Shown one piece after another: positions 16,967 through 25,348 of a stretch of 64,000 bases of DNA (the stretch's first letter is position 1; the number at the start of each line of letters is the position of its first letter). This DNA comes from Chromobacterium phragmitis (GTDB taxonomy: Bacteria; Pseudomonadota; Gammaproteobacteria; Burkholderiales; Chromobacteriaceae): contig NZ_CP029495.1 in assembly GCF_003325475.1 (NCBI RefSeq), positions 4,154,001-4,218,000 on the forward strand, in the 5' to 3' direction. The notes beneath the pieces are model-generated. The model had not been told where the DNA came from, ran no database searches, and saw only the letters and a list, made by a program, of their open reading frames with translations. Both the position numbers and the translations under genes were made by a program.

Positions 16967-17620
16967 ATGCACAGCGAACAAGTCCTGGCATTTCTCGACG
17001 AGCATCCCGATTTCCTGCAACAGCACGCCGCCCGCTTCGGCCTGCAAGCCGCGCCGCAAACCGGCGAGCGGGTCGTGGTGTCCTTCGTCGAGCGCCAGAT
17101 GCTGGAATTGAAGGATCAGAACCGCCAGTTGGAAGCGCAGCTGCAGCAATGGGTGGAGCGCGGACAGGACAACGACCGCCTGCTCGCCAGGCTGCACCGT
17201 CTGACGCTGTCGCTGCTGGCCGCCCGCGACGCCCAGGCGATGATCGCCGAGCTCAAGGGCAGCCTGCGCCGGGAGTTCCAGTTGGACCGCGCGGCGCTGA
17301 AACTGTGGCACCCGGCGGCCGAGGGCGACGCAGAGCACTACAACGCCCGCAATGAAGTACAGGGCCTGGCCCGCAATCTGGTCTCGCCCTACTGCGGCCC
17401 CTACGTCAACGACGAGGTGCTGAGCTGGTTCCCCGCCACGCCGGTGCTGCAGTCCTTCGCCCAAGTGGCGCTGAAAAACGAGGCAGGCCAGCCCTTCGGC
17501 ATTCTGGTGCTGGCCAGCGACGACTCCCAACGCTTCACCCTGGACATGCACACCCAGTATCTGGCCCAGATCGGCGAGCTGGTTTCCGCCGCGCTGCTGT
17601 CGGCGCTGGAGGCTGCATGA
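16967..17620 (+). CDS. DUF484 family protein
   Basis: The 217-residue product starts MHSEQVLAFLDEHPDFLQQH, the signature of DUF484. A helical segment follows (RQMLELKDQNRQLEAQLQQW, about residues 44-63), then a GAF-like C-terminal half (about 75-215). No membrane segment is visible. The molecular role of the family is unknown. The Shine-Dalgarno is AAGGA (16951-16955). The stop overlaps the next gene as ATGA, so it is probably translated together with the small membrane protein. Confidence 0.88.
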   Translation: MHSEQVLAFLDEHPDFLQQHAARFGLQAAPQTGERVVVSFVERQMLELKDQNRQLEAQLQQWVERGQDNDRLLARLHRLTLSLLAARDAQAMIAELKGSLRREFQLDRAALKLWHPAAEGDAEHYNARNEVQGLARNLVSPYCGPYVNDEVLSWFPATPVLQSFAQVALKNEAGQPFGILVLASDDSQRFTLDMHTQYLAQIGELVSAALLSALEAA

Positions 17621-18186
17621 CGGCGACGCCTGTCGGAATTCTGCTGCTCTCCGTACTCGTTCTGTTTTCGCTGCACATGGTCTGGCGGCTGGCGCGCGGA
17701 CGCGACGGCACCGCCGTCGCCTGCTTCCTGGCCGCCTACCTGCTGCTGGCCGTATTGCTGGACCATCATCCCGAGCCGGTTTCGATCGAGCCGCTGATAT
17801 TGCCGCTGTTCTATCCCTATGCCTGGCTGGGCATCGCCGCCGCGATGTGGGCGGCGGTCCACATGCGCGTGTGCCGGCGCGCCTTGCGCTTCCCGGGCCG
17901 CGACGTGCGCCTGGCCGCGCTGTTCGCCAGCCAGTTGGCCCTGCACCTCGGCGTGCTGGCGCTGTCCCCCTGGCTGGAATGGCGGCCGATGGCCGCCTAT
18001 GTGCTGGTCTCTCCCCTGGTAGCCGTCATCAGCTATATCGCCTACCGGCTGCAACTGATGGAAATGCGCCGGCGCGCCGACTGCGAAACCCGCTGGGTTT
18101 TCTGGGGCGGCTTGTGCCTGCTGCTGCCTCTCGCGCTGGCCTGGCTGGCCGTGCGCGCGATGCCGCTGCTGCTGTATCTGACCTGA
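17617..18186 (+). CDS. Conserved hypothetical inner-membrane protein
   Basis: The 189-residue product has about five hydrophobic segments: VGILLLSVLVLFSLHMVW at the N-terminus, FLAAYLLLAVLLDH, YAWLGIAAAMWAAVH, AYVLVSPLVAVISYIAY, and WGGLCLLLPLALAWLAV. I do not recognise a family. It occupies the slot normally held by xerC after the DUF484 gene, overlapping it by 4 bases. A strong bidirectional terminator follows. Confidence 0.75.
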   Translation: MTATPVGILLLSVLVLFSLHMVWRLARGRDGTAVACFLAAYLLLAVLLDHHPEPVSIEPLILPLFYPYAWLGIAAAMWAAVHMRVCRRALRFPGRDVRLAALFASQLALHLGVLALSPWLEWRPMAAYVLVSPLVAVISYIAYRLQLMEMRRRADCETRWVFWGGLCLLLPLALAWLAVRAMPLLLYLT

Positions 18187-18200
18187 CCCGTTGAGGCATG

Positions 18201-18233
18201 AAAAAAGCGGCGCGGGAAAGCGCCGCTTTTTTT
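18201..18233. terminator. Bidirectional intrinsic terminator
   Basis: AAAAAAGCGGCGC and GCGCCGCTTTTTTT form a perfect stem around a 6-base loop, with T-runs on both strands. It lies between two convergent genes (stops at 18186 and 18255) and can serve both. Confidence 0.93.
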
Positions 18234-18254
18234 CGTTCCGTCCGAACCGCCGGA

Positions 18255-19196
18255 TCAGGACCCTCTCGTTTTCAGCCCCGCGCCTGCAACCTCTCGCGCC
18301 TCGCCCCGACTCAGAGAGCTGAGCGCGATGCCGCCGAAAATGGCGGCCAAGCCGGCCGCGTGATACCAATGCAGCTCTTCGCCCAACAGCGCAATGGACT
18401 GCAGCGCGCCGAAAGCCGGCATCAAGTACAGGAAGGCGGCCGCCTTGGCGGTGCCCACCATCGCGATGGCGCGGTTGTACAGCAGATAAGCCGCCACGGA
18501 AGGCAACGCGCCCAGATACAGCAGGCTGGCCGCGGCGCCGGCGCCCAGCGTCGGCAGGCCGCGCGACGACAACTCCACCAGGAACAGCGGCAGCAGCGCG
18601 GCCTCGCCCACCAGCAGCAGCGCGGCCATCTGCACCATGGGATCAATGCCCGGCTTCAGCTTGCGCAGGCCCAGCGTGTAAATGGCCCAGCTCAGGCCGC
18701 CGGCCAGCACGAACAGGTCGCCGCCGCCGAAATGGAAACCGCCGATCTCCAGCAGCTTGCCCTTCAGCACGATCAGCAAGGCGCCGCACAGCGCCAGCGT
18801 CATGCCCATCCATTGCCGGCTGCTCAGCCGCTGGCGGAAATACAAAGAACCCAGCATCAGCACCATCACCGGCGTCGCGCTGTTCAGGATCACCGCGTTG
18901 GTGGCAGTGGTGGTCTGCACCGCCCAATAGAGACAGGTATTGGTCAGGCCGATGCCGAACAGGCCCAGGACTAGCAACAGCGGCCACTGCGCGCGCAGCT
19001 TGCCCCAGTTGCGGCGCAGCCTGGGAAGGGCGAACGGCAGCACGCAGGCCAGCGCGATGCCCCAACGGGCGAAGGCCAGCGTGAACGGCCCCAGCTGCGT
19101 GTGCAGCGCGCGGGCGATGACGAAATTGGTGGACCACATCAACATGGTCAGCACCAGCAGGATATAGGCGTTGCGTTGGGTATAAGCGGCGGACAT
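18255..19196 (-). CDS. EamA/DMT-superfamily transporter
   Basis: The 313-residue product has ten hydrophobic segments in two EamA repeats. Repeat one starts NAYILLVLTMLMWSTNFVIA; repeat two has FHFGGGDLFVLAGGLSWAIY. The motif WAVQTTTATNAVILNSATPV is typical of drug/metabolite exporters. Substrate cannot be inferred. ATG 19196 (MSAAYTQRNAYILL) is preferred over an upstream TTG at 19214; neither has a clear Shine-Dalgarno. It is divergent from moaA across a 282-bp AT-rich region. Confidence 0.85.
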   Translation of the reverse strand: MSAAYTQRNAYILLVLTMLMWSTNFVIARALHTQLGPFTLAFARWGIALACVLPFALPRLRRNWGKLRAQWPLLLVLGLFGIGLTNTCLYWAVQTTTATNAVILNSATPVMVLMLGSLYFRQRLSSRQWMGMTLALCGALLIVLKGKLLEIGGFHFGGGDLFVLAGGLSWAIYTLGLRKLKPGIDPMVQMAALLLVGEAALLPLFLVELSSRGLPTLGAGAAASLLYLGALPSVAAYLLYNRAIAMVGTAKAAAFLYLMPAFGALQSIALLGEELHWYHAAGLAAIFGGIALSSLSRGEAREVAGAGLKTRGS

Positions 19197-19244
19197 GGCG
19201 AGGAATGTAAACAATTTGTGCCATTTTACAACAATTCAACGATC

Positions 19245-19260
19245 AATTATTTTAATAATT
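19245..19260. promoter_or_regulatory. Inverted repeat AATTATT-N2-AATAATT
   Basis: A perfect 7-bp inverted repeat in the AT-rich region between the divergent EamA and moaA genes. Its site close to the EamA start suits an operator or a promoter element. Confidence 0.4.
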
Positions 19261-19278
19261 AATATTAAACAGACACAC

Positions 19279-19298
19279 AAATCCATACAATTGGATTT
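19279..19298. promoter_or_regulatory. Inverted repeat AAATCCA-N6-TGGATTT
   Basis: A perfect 7-bp inverted repeat with 6-base spacer, 34 bp from the first palindrome in the same divergent intergenic region. It is a candidate binding site for a dimeric regulator. Confidence 0.45.
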
Positions 19299-19478
19299 AA
19301 TTGACATGGAAGTTCAATAAACACAAAAATGGCGCAAGCTCCTCCCGCAAGGCGAAATCGAGCCTCCCTCCTCCGCCTACGCCTAAATAGCTAGGCCGCC
19401 TCCCTCCTCCTGGGAACTGCCGCCCGGCGCTTTCCGGCATAGAATTTCCGACATATCGGCAGTCCCCGAGGATGCACC

Positions 19479-20453
19479 ATGTTGTCCGACCGCTTTGGCC
19501 GCGCCATCGAATACCTGCGGCTCTCCGTCACCGATCGCTGCGATCTGCGCTGCAGCTATTGCCTGCCCAAGGGCTTCAAAGGTTTCGAGGAACCGTCGCA
19601 CTGGCTGAACTTCGACGAGATCGAACGCGTCGCCGCGGCCTTCGTCCGCCTCGGCACCCGCCGCATCCGCCTGACCGGCGGCGAGCCGCTGCTGCGCCGC
19701 GATCTGCCTCGGCTTGCCGGACGGCTGTCCGCGCTGCCCGGCCTCGCCGATCTGTCGCTGTCCACCAACGCCACCCAACTGAAACGGCATGCCGAGGCCC
19801 TGCGCCGCGCCGGCGTAAGCCGGCTCAACGTCAGCCTGGACTCGCTGCGCCGCGACTGCGTGGCCGAACTTACCGGCAGCGACAGCCTGCCCAAGGCCCT
19901 CGCCGGCCTGGCCGCCGCCAAGGACGCCGGCTTCGACCGGATCAAGATCAACATGGTCCCCATCGCCGGGGTCAACGACGGCGACATCGAAGCGATGGCG
20001 GAATTCTGCATCGAACACGGCTTCATCTTGCGCCTGATCGAAGCGATGCCGATGGGCGACAGCGGCCGCCGGACGCGGGGCAGCGCGCTTGCGCCCATCC
20101 TGGCCCGGCTGAGCGGCCGTTTCGGCCTGTCCGAGCTCAGCCGCAGCCTGGGCGGCGGCCCTGCCCGCTACTGGGGGTCCCGCGACGGGCGCTTCACGCT
20201 GGGCCTGATCACCCCGATCAGCCAGCACTTCTGCGCCAGCTGCAACCGGGTGCGGATGTCGGTGGAAGGCACCCTCTACCTGTGCCTGGGCCAGGAGCAA
20301 AGCTACCCGCTGCGTCCCATGCTGCGAGCCGGCTGCAGCGACGCGGAGCTGGAGGCGGCCATCCGCGCCGCCATCGAGCTGAAGCCGGAAAAACACGACT
20401 TCCTGGACGCGCCGGCCAAGGTGATGCGCTTCATGTCGCAAACCGGCGGCTAG
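19479..20453 (+). CDS. moaA: GTP 3',8-cyclase MoaA (molybdenum cofactor synthesis)
   Basis: The 324-residue radical SAM enzyme starts molybdopterin synthesis by rearranging GTP. The SAM cluster CxxxCxxC is Cys21-Cys25-Cys28 (VTDRCDLRCSYC). RLTGGEPLLRRDL follows. The C-terminal cluster is HFCASCNRVRM with a third Cys in LYLCLGQ. The expected terminal Gly-Gly is present (TGG before the stop). The product feeds the molybdenum cofactor that NarG needs, which explains the location beside mobB and nar genes. The 3' end overlaps mobB by 23 bp on the other strand. Confidence 0.96.
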   Translation: MLSDRFGRAIEYLRLSVTDRCDLRCSYCLPKGFKGFEEPSHWLNFDEIERVAAAFVRLGTRRIRLTGGEPLLRRDLPRLAGRLSALPGLADLSLSTNATQLKRHAEALRRAGVSRLNVSLDSLRRDCVAELTGSDSLPKALAGLAAAKDAGFDRIKINMVPIAGVNDGDIEAMAEFCIEHGFILRLIEAMPMGDSGRRTRGSALAPILARLSGRFGLSELSRSLGGGPARYWGSRDGRFTLGLITPISQHFCASCNRVRMSVEGTLYLCLGQEQSYPLRPMLRAGCSDAELEAAIRAAIELKPEKHDFLDAPAKVMRFMSQTGG

Positions 20454-20934
20454 CCAGCCAGGCGGCGATGAACTGCGCCACCGCGTCCGCGTCGTTCAGA
20501 TCCAGCACCGGGATGTCGGCCGTCAGCGGCGCGTCGCTGGCCACCGCGATGATATTCGGATCGGTCTCGTAGCGCGCAGGCTTGCCCAAGGCAGGCCGGT
20601 ACACCTCCAGCTTGGGCACCGGCAGCGTTTTCTGCCCCTCCAGCAATACCAGGTCGCACGGCGACAAGCGCGCCAGCTGCTCGTCCAGCGTCAGTTCGCG
20701 CTCGGTTTCCGCGAACACGCCCACTCGGCGCGGCGACACGATCATCACCTCGCTGGCGCCGGCCTGGCGGTGGCGGAAGCTGTCCTTGCCTGGCGCGTCC
20801 AGCTGCACATCGTGATGGCTGTGCTTGATCACCGCCACCCGCAGCCCCGCCCGCTTCAGCCGCGGCAGCATCGCCTCCAGCAAGGTGGTCTTGCCGCTGC
20901 CGGAATAACCGCAAATTCCCAGTACCGCTTGCAT
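20431..20934 (-). CDS. mobB: Molybdopterin-guanine dinucleotide biosynthesis protein MobB
   Basis: The 167-residue GTP-binding protein starts MQAVLGICGYSGSGKTTLLE with the Walker A loop at about residues 9-17. VIKHSHHDVQLDAPGKDSFR, GASEVMIVSPRRVGVF and LVLLEGQKTLPVPKLEVYR are the family motifs. It assists attachment of GMP to molybdopterin for enzymes of the NarG type. The ATG at 20934 follows AAAGGAGA. It is divergent from narX and convergent with moaA. Confidence 0.94.
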   Translation of the reverse strand: MQAVLGICGYSGSGKTTLLEAMLPRLKRAGLRVAVIKHSHHDVQLDAPGKDSFRHRQAGASEVMIVSPRRVGVFAETERELTLDEQLARLSPCDLVLLEGQKTLPVPKLEVYRPALGKPARYETDPNIIAVASDAPLTADIPVLDLNDADAVAQFIAAWLASRRFAT

Positions 20935-21066
20935 GCATTCTCCTTTTGGCGGATTGTCTGAACCGTTGATAAACGCTATGTTCAAACAGTCAAAATCTAA
21001 ACTTAAGCGCCGACGCGATATTGTGCAGCCCGCCGCCCGCGTTGGCCATCCGCCAAAAGCAGAATC

Positions 21067-22971
21067 ATGTTCACGCTCAAGCCCGGCCGTTTCGGCGGCC
21101 GCCTCCAGACCCTGTCCAGCAAATTGCTGGTGCTGTCGCTGCTGGCCCTGCTGGTGGCCCTGGTATCGATAGGTTACACCCTGGCCCTGTCCTGGCGGCT
21201 GGAGGGCGGCGCCGCCGCCATCAACGATGTCGGCAGCCTGCGCATGCGCACCTTCCGCGCGGCCTACCTGCTGTCCACCCATGCGCCGCGCCGACAGCTG
21301 CTGGACGAGGTGGGCGGCTTCGACCAGACCCTGGCCCGGCTCAAGCGCGGCGATCCGGCCCGGCCGCTGTTCCTGCCAGACAACCGCGACATCCGCGACC
21401 AGCAGCGCCGCCTGGAACTGCGCTGGCGCGACGACATCCGCCCGCTGCTGCTGGCAGAGGACGGCGCCCAGCCCACGCCGCAGCGGCTGCATGCCTTCGT
21501 CGCCGAGATCGACAGCCTGGTCAGCCTGGTGGAGCGCGACAACGAAAGCCACACCAATCTGCTGCGGATGTTCCAGATGGTGCTGATCGCGATGGCGCTG
21601 GCCGGCGCGGTGACCATGGCCTACATGCTGTTCCTGATGGTGATCAATCCGGTCAGCGTGCTCAGCGACGCGATACGCCGCCTGCGTGAAGGCGAGCTGG
21701 ACACCCGGGTGGATGTGGACCGCCGGGACGAATTCGGCATGCTGGCCGCCGGCTTCAACCAGATGGCGGACCGGATGCAGGACCTGTACCAGAACCTGGA
21801 AAACAAGGTCAGCCAGAAGACGCGCGAGGTGGAAGAACAAAACCTGCGCCTGAAAACGCTGTACGACATGACATCTTTCCTGCACCAGCAGCGCGCGCTG
21901 GACGAGACCTGCCAGGGTTTCCTCCGCCGGCTGATGCGCCTGACCGGCGCCGACGCCGCCAACGCGAGGCTGGTGGACCCGGAGCGCGGCAAGCTGGACC
22001 AGGTCGCCCAGCAAGGCCTGCCCGAGGAGATGGCGATCCACGAGGAATGCATCCCCAACGACGCCTGCCACTGCGGCGAAGCGGTGCAGCAGCCCTTCGC
22101 CGTGCTGCGCCACATCGGCGAATTGGAGGGAGAGGAAATCCGCCACTGCCGCAAGGCCGGCTTCGCTTCCATCGCCGTGTTCCACATCCGCAACCAGCGC
22201 GAGGATGTCGGCATCTTCACGCTGTACTTCCGTGAAAAGCGCACGCTGTCGATGGCGGAGCAAATCCTGATCGAGACCCTGGGCCAGCACCTGGGCGTGG
22301 CCATAGAAAACCAGCGGCTGAGCGCGCGCGAGCGGCATTTCGCGGTGTCGGAAGAACGCAACCTGATGGCCCAGGGCCTGCACGACAGCATCGCCCAGTC
22401 GCTGTCTTTCCTCAATCTGCAGTCGCAGATGCTGGAAGACGCGATGAACGCGCGCGAGGAGGAGCTGGCGCGGGAAAACCTGGCCTTCATCCGCGCCGGC
22501 GTGCAGGAATGCTACGAAGACGTGCGCGAATTGCTGTTGAACTTCCGCACCCGCATCAGCAAGCAGGAGTTTCCCGAGGCAGTGCTGACGCTGCTGCAGC
22601 GCTTCGAACAGCAAACCCGCATCCCCGCCAGCCTTGAGCTGAGCGGCGAAGGCAAGCCGCTGGACCCGCAACAGCAACTACAGGTGTTCTTCATCCTGCA
22701 AGAGGCCCTGTCCAATATCCGCAAGCACGCCGCCGCCAGCGCGGTTAAGGTGGAAATAGACAACGGCGCCAGCTTCCGCATGCGCATCAGCGACAACGGC
22801 CGCGGCTTCTCCCCCGAGCAGATGGCAGCCAAGGCTGCGCGCCACGTCGGCGTGTCCATCATGCAAGAGCGGGCCAACCGCATACACAGCCAGATACAGA
22901 TCCGCTCGGAGCCCGATCAGGGCACCACGGTGGAGCTGACCCTGCCCAAAGAGGAGCGCACCAGCGCATGA
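21067..22971 (+). CDS. narX: Nitrate/nitrite sensor histidine kinase NarX
   Basis: The 634-residue product has a first membrane helix (about 19-40), a periplasmic segment beginning with the nitrate-binding P-box INDVGSLRMRTFRAAYLL, a second helix (about 165-190), a HAMP domain, and a central module with Cys residues (ECIPNDACHCGEAV). The kinase is of the HisKA_3 type: phospho-acceptor His in GLHDSIAQSLSFLNLQSQ, then HATPase motifs (LFIL..EALSNIRKHAAA, ISDNGRGFSPEQM). It senses nitrate and phosphorylates NarL, encoded next with an ATGA overlap. Confidence 0.95.
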   Translation: MFTLKPGRFGGRLQTLSSKLLVLSLLALLVALVSIGYTLALSWRLEGGAAAINDVGSLRMRTFRAAYLLSTHAPRRQLLDEVGGFDQTLARLKRGDPARPLFLPDNRDIRDQQRRLELRWRDDIRPLLLAEDGAQPTPQRLHAFVAEIDSLVSLVERDNESHTNLLRMFQMVLIAMALAGAVTMAYMLFLMVINPVSVLSDAIRRLREGELDTRVDVDRRDEFGMLAAGFNQMADRMQDLYQNLENKVSQKTREVEEQNLRLKTLYDMTSFLHQQRALDETCQGFLRRLMRLTGADAANARLVDPERGKLDQVAQQGLPEEMAIHEECIPNDACHCGEAVQQPFAVLRHIGELEGEEIRHCRKAGFASIAVFHIRNQREDVGIFTLYFREKRTLSMAEQILIETLGQHLGVAIENQRLSARERHFAVSEERNLMAQGLHDSIAQSLSFLNLQSQMLEDAMNAREEELARENLAFIRAGVQECYEDVRELLLNFRTRISKQEFPEAVLTLLQRFEQQTRIPASLELSGEGKPLDPQQQLQVFFILQEALSNIRKHAAASAVKVEIDNGASFRMRISDNGRGFSPEQMAAKAARHVGVSIMQERANRIHSQIQIRSEPDQGTTVELTLPKEERTSA

Positions 22972-23615
22972 CACAAGCGATACGCATTTTACTGATTGAC
23001 GATCACACGCTGTTCCGCAGCGGACTCAAGGCGCTGCTGCAACGGCAGGACGACTTCGTGGTGGTGGGCGAAGCCGCCGACGGTCTGGAAGGGGTGAAGC
23101 AGGCAGAGCAGCTGAAGCCCGACGTGGTGTTGCTGGACCTCGACATGCCGGTGATGAACGGCCGCGAGGCGCTGGGCCAGATACTGAGCGGCTGCCCCGA
23201 CGCCGCGGTGCTGATGCTGACCGTGTCCGAGGATGGAGACGATCTGGCCGAATGCATGCGCGGCGGCGCGCGCGGCTATCTGCTGAAAAACATCAACGCC
23301 GACTTTTTGCTGGACAGCGTGCGCCGCGCGGTGGACGGCGACAGCGTGCTGTCGCCGGAAATGACCGCCAAGCTGCTGGCCCGCCTGCGCCAGCCGGCGG
23401 CCAAGGCCAGCGAGGCCGACGCGCTGACCCCGCGCGAGCGGGAAACGCTGGGCTGGCTGGCCCGCGGCTCCAGCAACAAGGAAATCGCCCGCGCGCTGGA
23501 CCTGGCCGAGAGCACGGTCAAGGTCCACGTGCAGAACATCCTGCGCAAGCTGTCGCTGAGCAGCCGGGTGCAGGCGGCGGTTTATGCCGTGGAGCATGGG
23601 CTGGACAAGGTCTGA
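22968..23615 (+). CDS. narL: Nitrate/nitrite response regulator NarL
   Basis: The 215-residue product has a receiver domain with the phosphorylated Asp in LLDLDMPVMNG (near residue 59) and a conserved Lys in GYLLKNIN. The C-terminal LuxR-type helix-turn-helix is LTPRERETLGWLARGSSNKE then IARALDLAESTVKVHVQNIL. It should activate the narK1K2GHJI operon when nitrate is present. narXL and the nar structural operon converge, but the AT-rich island of about 5 kb now lies between them. Confidence 0.95.
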   Translation: MTQAIRILLIDDHTLFRSGLKALLQRQDDFVVVGEAADGLEGVKQAEQLKPDVVLLDLDMPVMNGREALGQILSGCPDAAVLMLTVSEDGDDLAECMRGGARGYLLKNINADFLLDSVRRAVDGDSVLSPEMTAKLLARLRQPAAKASEADALTPRERETLGWLARGSSNKEIARALDLAESTVKVHVQNILRKLSLSSRVQAAVYAVEHGLDKV

Positions 23616-23994
23616 GCGCGCTTCGGGTGGGGTGTTTGCTGCGATGGCGCGTCCTATCCCCATGCCCGCGAATGACGCATGAACGACCACAAGGAAGAGA
23701 AACAGACACGGCCGTCCTCCAAAATGAGCCAATCGCGGCGTACTCACGGCGAATTAGAAGCGGGAGTGGCCTGACAGGCCAGGCCGCGCTACTTACGCGT
23801 CCTGCTCATGTGTCTATGAGCTCAGCGTGGAATGGCCCCCATGGTGAGTGGTGCATTTCGTCGAACTTTAGCCTCCACAAGAAGCAGCCCGCCCGACATC
23901 GTACTGATTTTAATATGAAAATATTGACGGCATATTTTCTGTGCACCAAAATCTGGCAGTTTTCATTCGATATTTCAGGTGGCTGTTAGACAGC
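23616..23994. other. Gene-poor stretch at the left edge of the AT-rich island
   Basis: I see no convincing gene. Base composition drops from the GC-rich narL context to AT-rich sequence across this interval. The 15-bp palindrome listed at 23767 lies here. Confidence 0.6.
23767..23781 (+). repeat. Left copy of island-flanking repeat, perfect palindrome
   Basis: TGGCCTGACAGGCCA is a perfect inverted repeat around a central A. A copy with one change (TGACCTGACAGGCCA) lies at 28678-28692 at the other edge of the AT-rich island. Both are followed by two variable bases and CCGCG. Possible attachment site or footprint of the insertion. Confidence 0.5.
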
Positions 23995-24387
23995 ATGGGC
24001 AACACTATCGGCAATCAATTTCTGCAGCTCTCGCTCCAGCGCGCTTTGCTCAGAGAGGTTCACCCTGATATTCGGCAGGTATCCGGTGAGTTGGACAGCG
24101 ATAAACACATCGTTCGACTGCGCTTTGAGTATGATGGGCAGCCTTCTCCGCTAGCCAAAGAGAGTTATTCCTGCGCTGCTACTGAGATCATTGCCGACTT
24201 TCCCGAACCGTGGCAACTGAATGAGCAGCATGTATCGGTACCGAGTCCCGCAAGCTTGTCCGCCCTTACTCTTATTGCATATCGCCGCCAGGAACACGTG
24301 CATGCTGCCGAACAGTTCATTCAAGCTGACGTCAATTCGCGGCCTGGCTTAATTCAGACGTTAGCCGTCAAAACATGGACATACTGA
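23995..24387 (+). CDS. Small hypothetical protein, immunity-like
   Basis: The 130-residue product begins MGNTIGNQFLQLSLQRALLR and contains YSCAATEIIADFPEPWQLNE and a C-terminal IAYRRQEHVHAAEQF. No signal peptide or membrane segment. The S-CAATE-IADF core reminds me of small proteins that sit beside polymorphic toxins as immunity proteins, but this is from memory and weak. ATG 23995 is chosen over an upstream GTG at 23941 because it matches the recalled family start. It overlaps the next gene by 13 bp, which suggests coupling. Confidence 0.6.
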   Translation: MGNTIGNQFLQLSLQRALLREVHPDIRQVSGELDSDKHIVRLRFEYDGQPSPLAKESYSCAATEIIADFPEPWQLNEQHVSVPSPASLSALTLIAYRRQEHVHAAEQFIQADVNSRPGLIQTLAVKTWTY

Positions 24388-24941
24388 CTTTTATCACAAA
24401 GTTGATTGAATTTACCGCGTGGCCAATTGCGGCCGTAGCGCTGGTGACAATGCTGCGTACGGAGATAAAATCATTGCTACCATACCTCAAAAAAATTAAA
24501 GCTGGCCCAGTTGAAGCCGAGTTTGAGCGGGAGATCAAAGAACTTGAAGCAATGGCAAAGGCACAACATCAGCTGTTTCCTCCACCAGAAGGACTCACAC
24601 CTGAGCGGCAGTTGTTGCTTCAATTAGTTCAAGTCAACCCGCGCTCTGCCATACTAGAAGCCTGGCGAGGCATAGAGGAGTCCGCAATTCGCGTGATCCA
24701 AAACAAGGCGCTGTATGTTCCTGAGAAAGAGTCACATTCTCCTTTGGCTGTAATTCGCGTCCTAAACAAGGAAAATGTACTTTCTGCAGAAGATATCTCG
24801 CTCTACCACGATCTCCGCACTCTCAAAAATCAGGCTGCCCACGCACAAGATTTTTCACCTACCACAGATGCGGCACTCAGCTACATCGAGCTGGCTAGCA
24901 GTTTAAGACGGACACTTGAAGTCGCACAAAATGACGTCTAA
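24375..24941 (+). CDS. Membrane-anchored HEPN/DUF4145-like hypothetical protein
   Basis: The 188-residue product has one N-terminal membrane helix (about residues 11-28, IEFTAWPIAAVALVTMLR), an amphipathic linker (GPVEAEFEREIKELEAMAKA), and a helical C-terminal domain. The latter ends with LYHDLRTLKNQAAHAQDF, which aligns with the RNxxxH signature of HEPN/DUF4145 proteins except that Lys replaces the key Arg. HEPN domains are often RNases in defence or toxin systems; the change may mean loss of activity. No toxin or antitoxin partner is certain; the overlapping upstream gene is the best candidate. Confidence 0.65.
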   Translation: MDILTFITKLIEFTAWPIAAVALVTMLRTEIKSLLPYLKKIKAGPVEAEFEREIKELEAMAKAQHQLFPPPEGLTPERQLLLQLVQVNPRSAILEAWRGIEESAIRVIQNKALYVPEKESHSPLAVIRVLNKENVLSAEDISLYHDLRTLKNQAAHAQDFSPTTDAALSYIELASSLRRTLEVAQNDV

Positions 24942-25348
24942 CCCTAGTTTCTAACCAATCCTAAAAAATCTGCACTTTTGCCATCGACTGAGTTTTCACA
25001 TTACCCATCAACGCATTTGTGGAGAGAAACATGAAGACCGCAGATTGGGCAGAATAAAATAAAGCCCAGCATTCACCAAGAATGAATAGGCATTGCCTAA
25101 TCCATAAGCATCAAATGATCTTCGATAAGCGTTTGGCTTCGCAAGTTCAATTCACTCGACGGCTCTGTAGATATGTGATTCGCACGCCAAGTTAATCGAT
25201 ATATTGAAAAACAAAGAACCTAAAAACATAAGAACCATCAGTCTAAAAATTTCGCTGAGAGAGATAGTTTGCAAACTCCACTTCCACACGCCCTCTGCTG
25301 CTCCGCAGCTCCGACCACCTTTTATGTCAAACATTAGGTATATTTTGC
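24942..25348. other. AT-rich stretch without a supported gene
   Basis: Stop codons are frequent in all frames. A minus-strand open frame of 60 codons (25152-25334) has a hydrophobic stretch, but no Shine-Dalgarno and no recognisable family, so it is not called. The stretch ends at the start of the MITE-broken lipoprotein gene. Confidence 0.5.

Noticed and set aside
25152..25334. 60-codon minus-strand frame with a hydrophobic stretch in the island
   Set aside because: No Shine-Dalgarno, no family and AT-rich context where chance hydrophobic frames are common.
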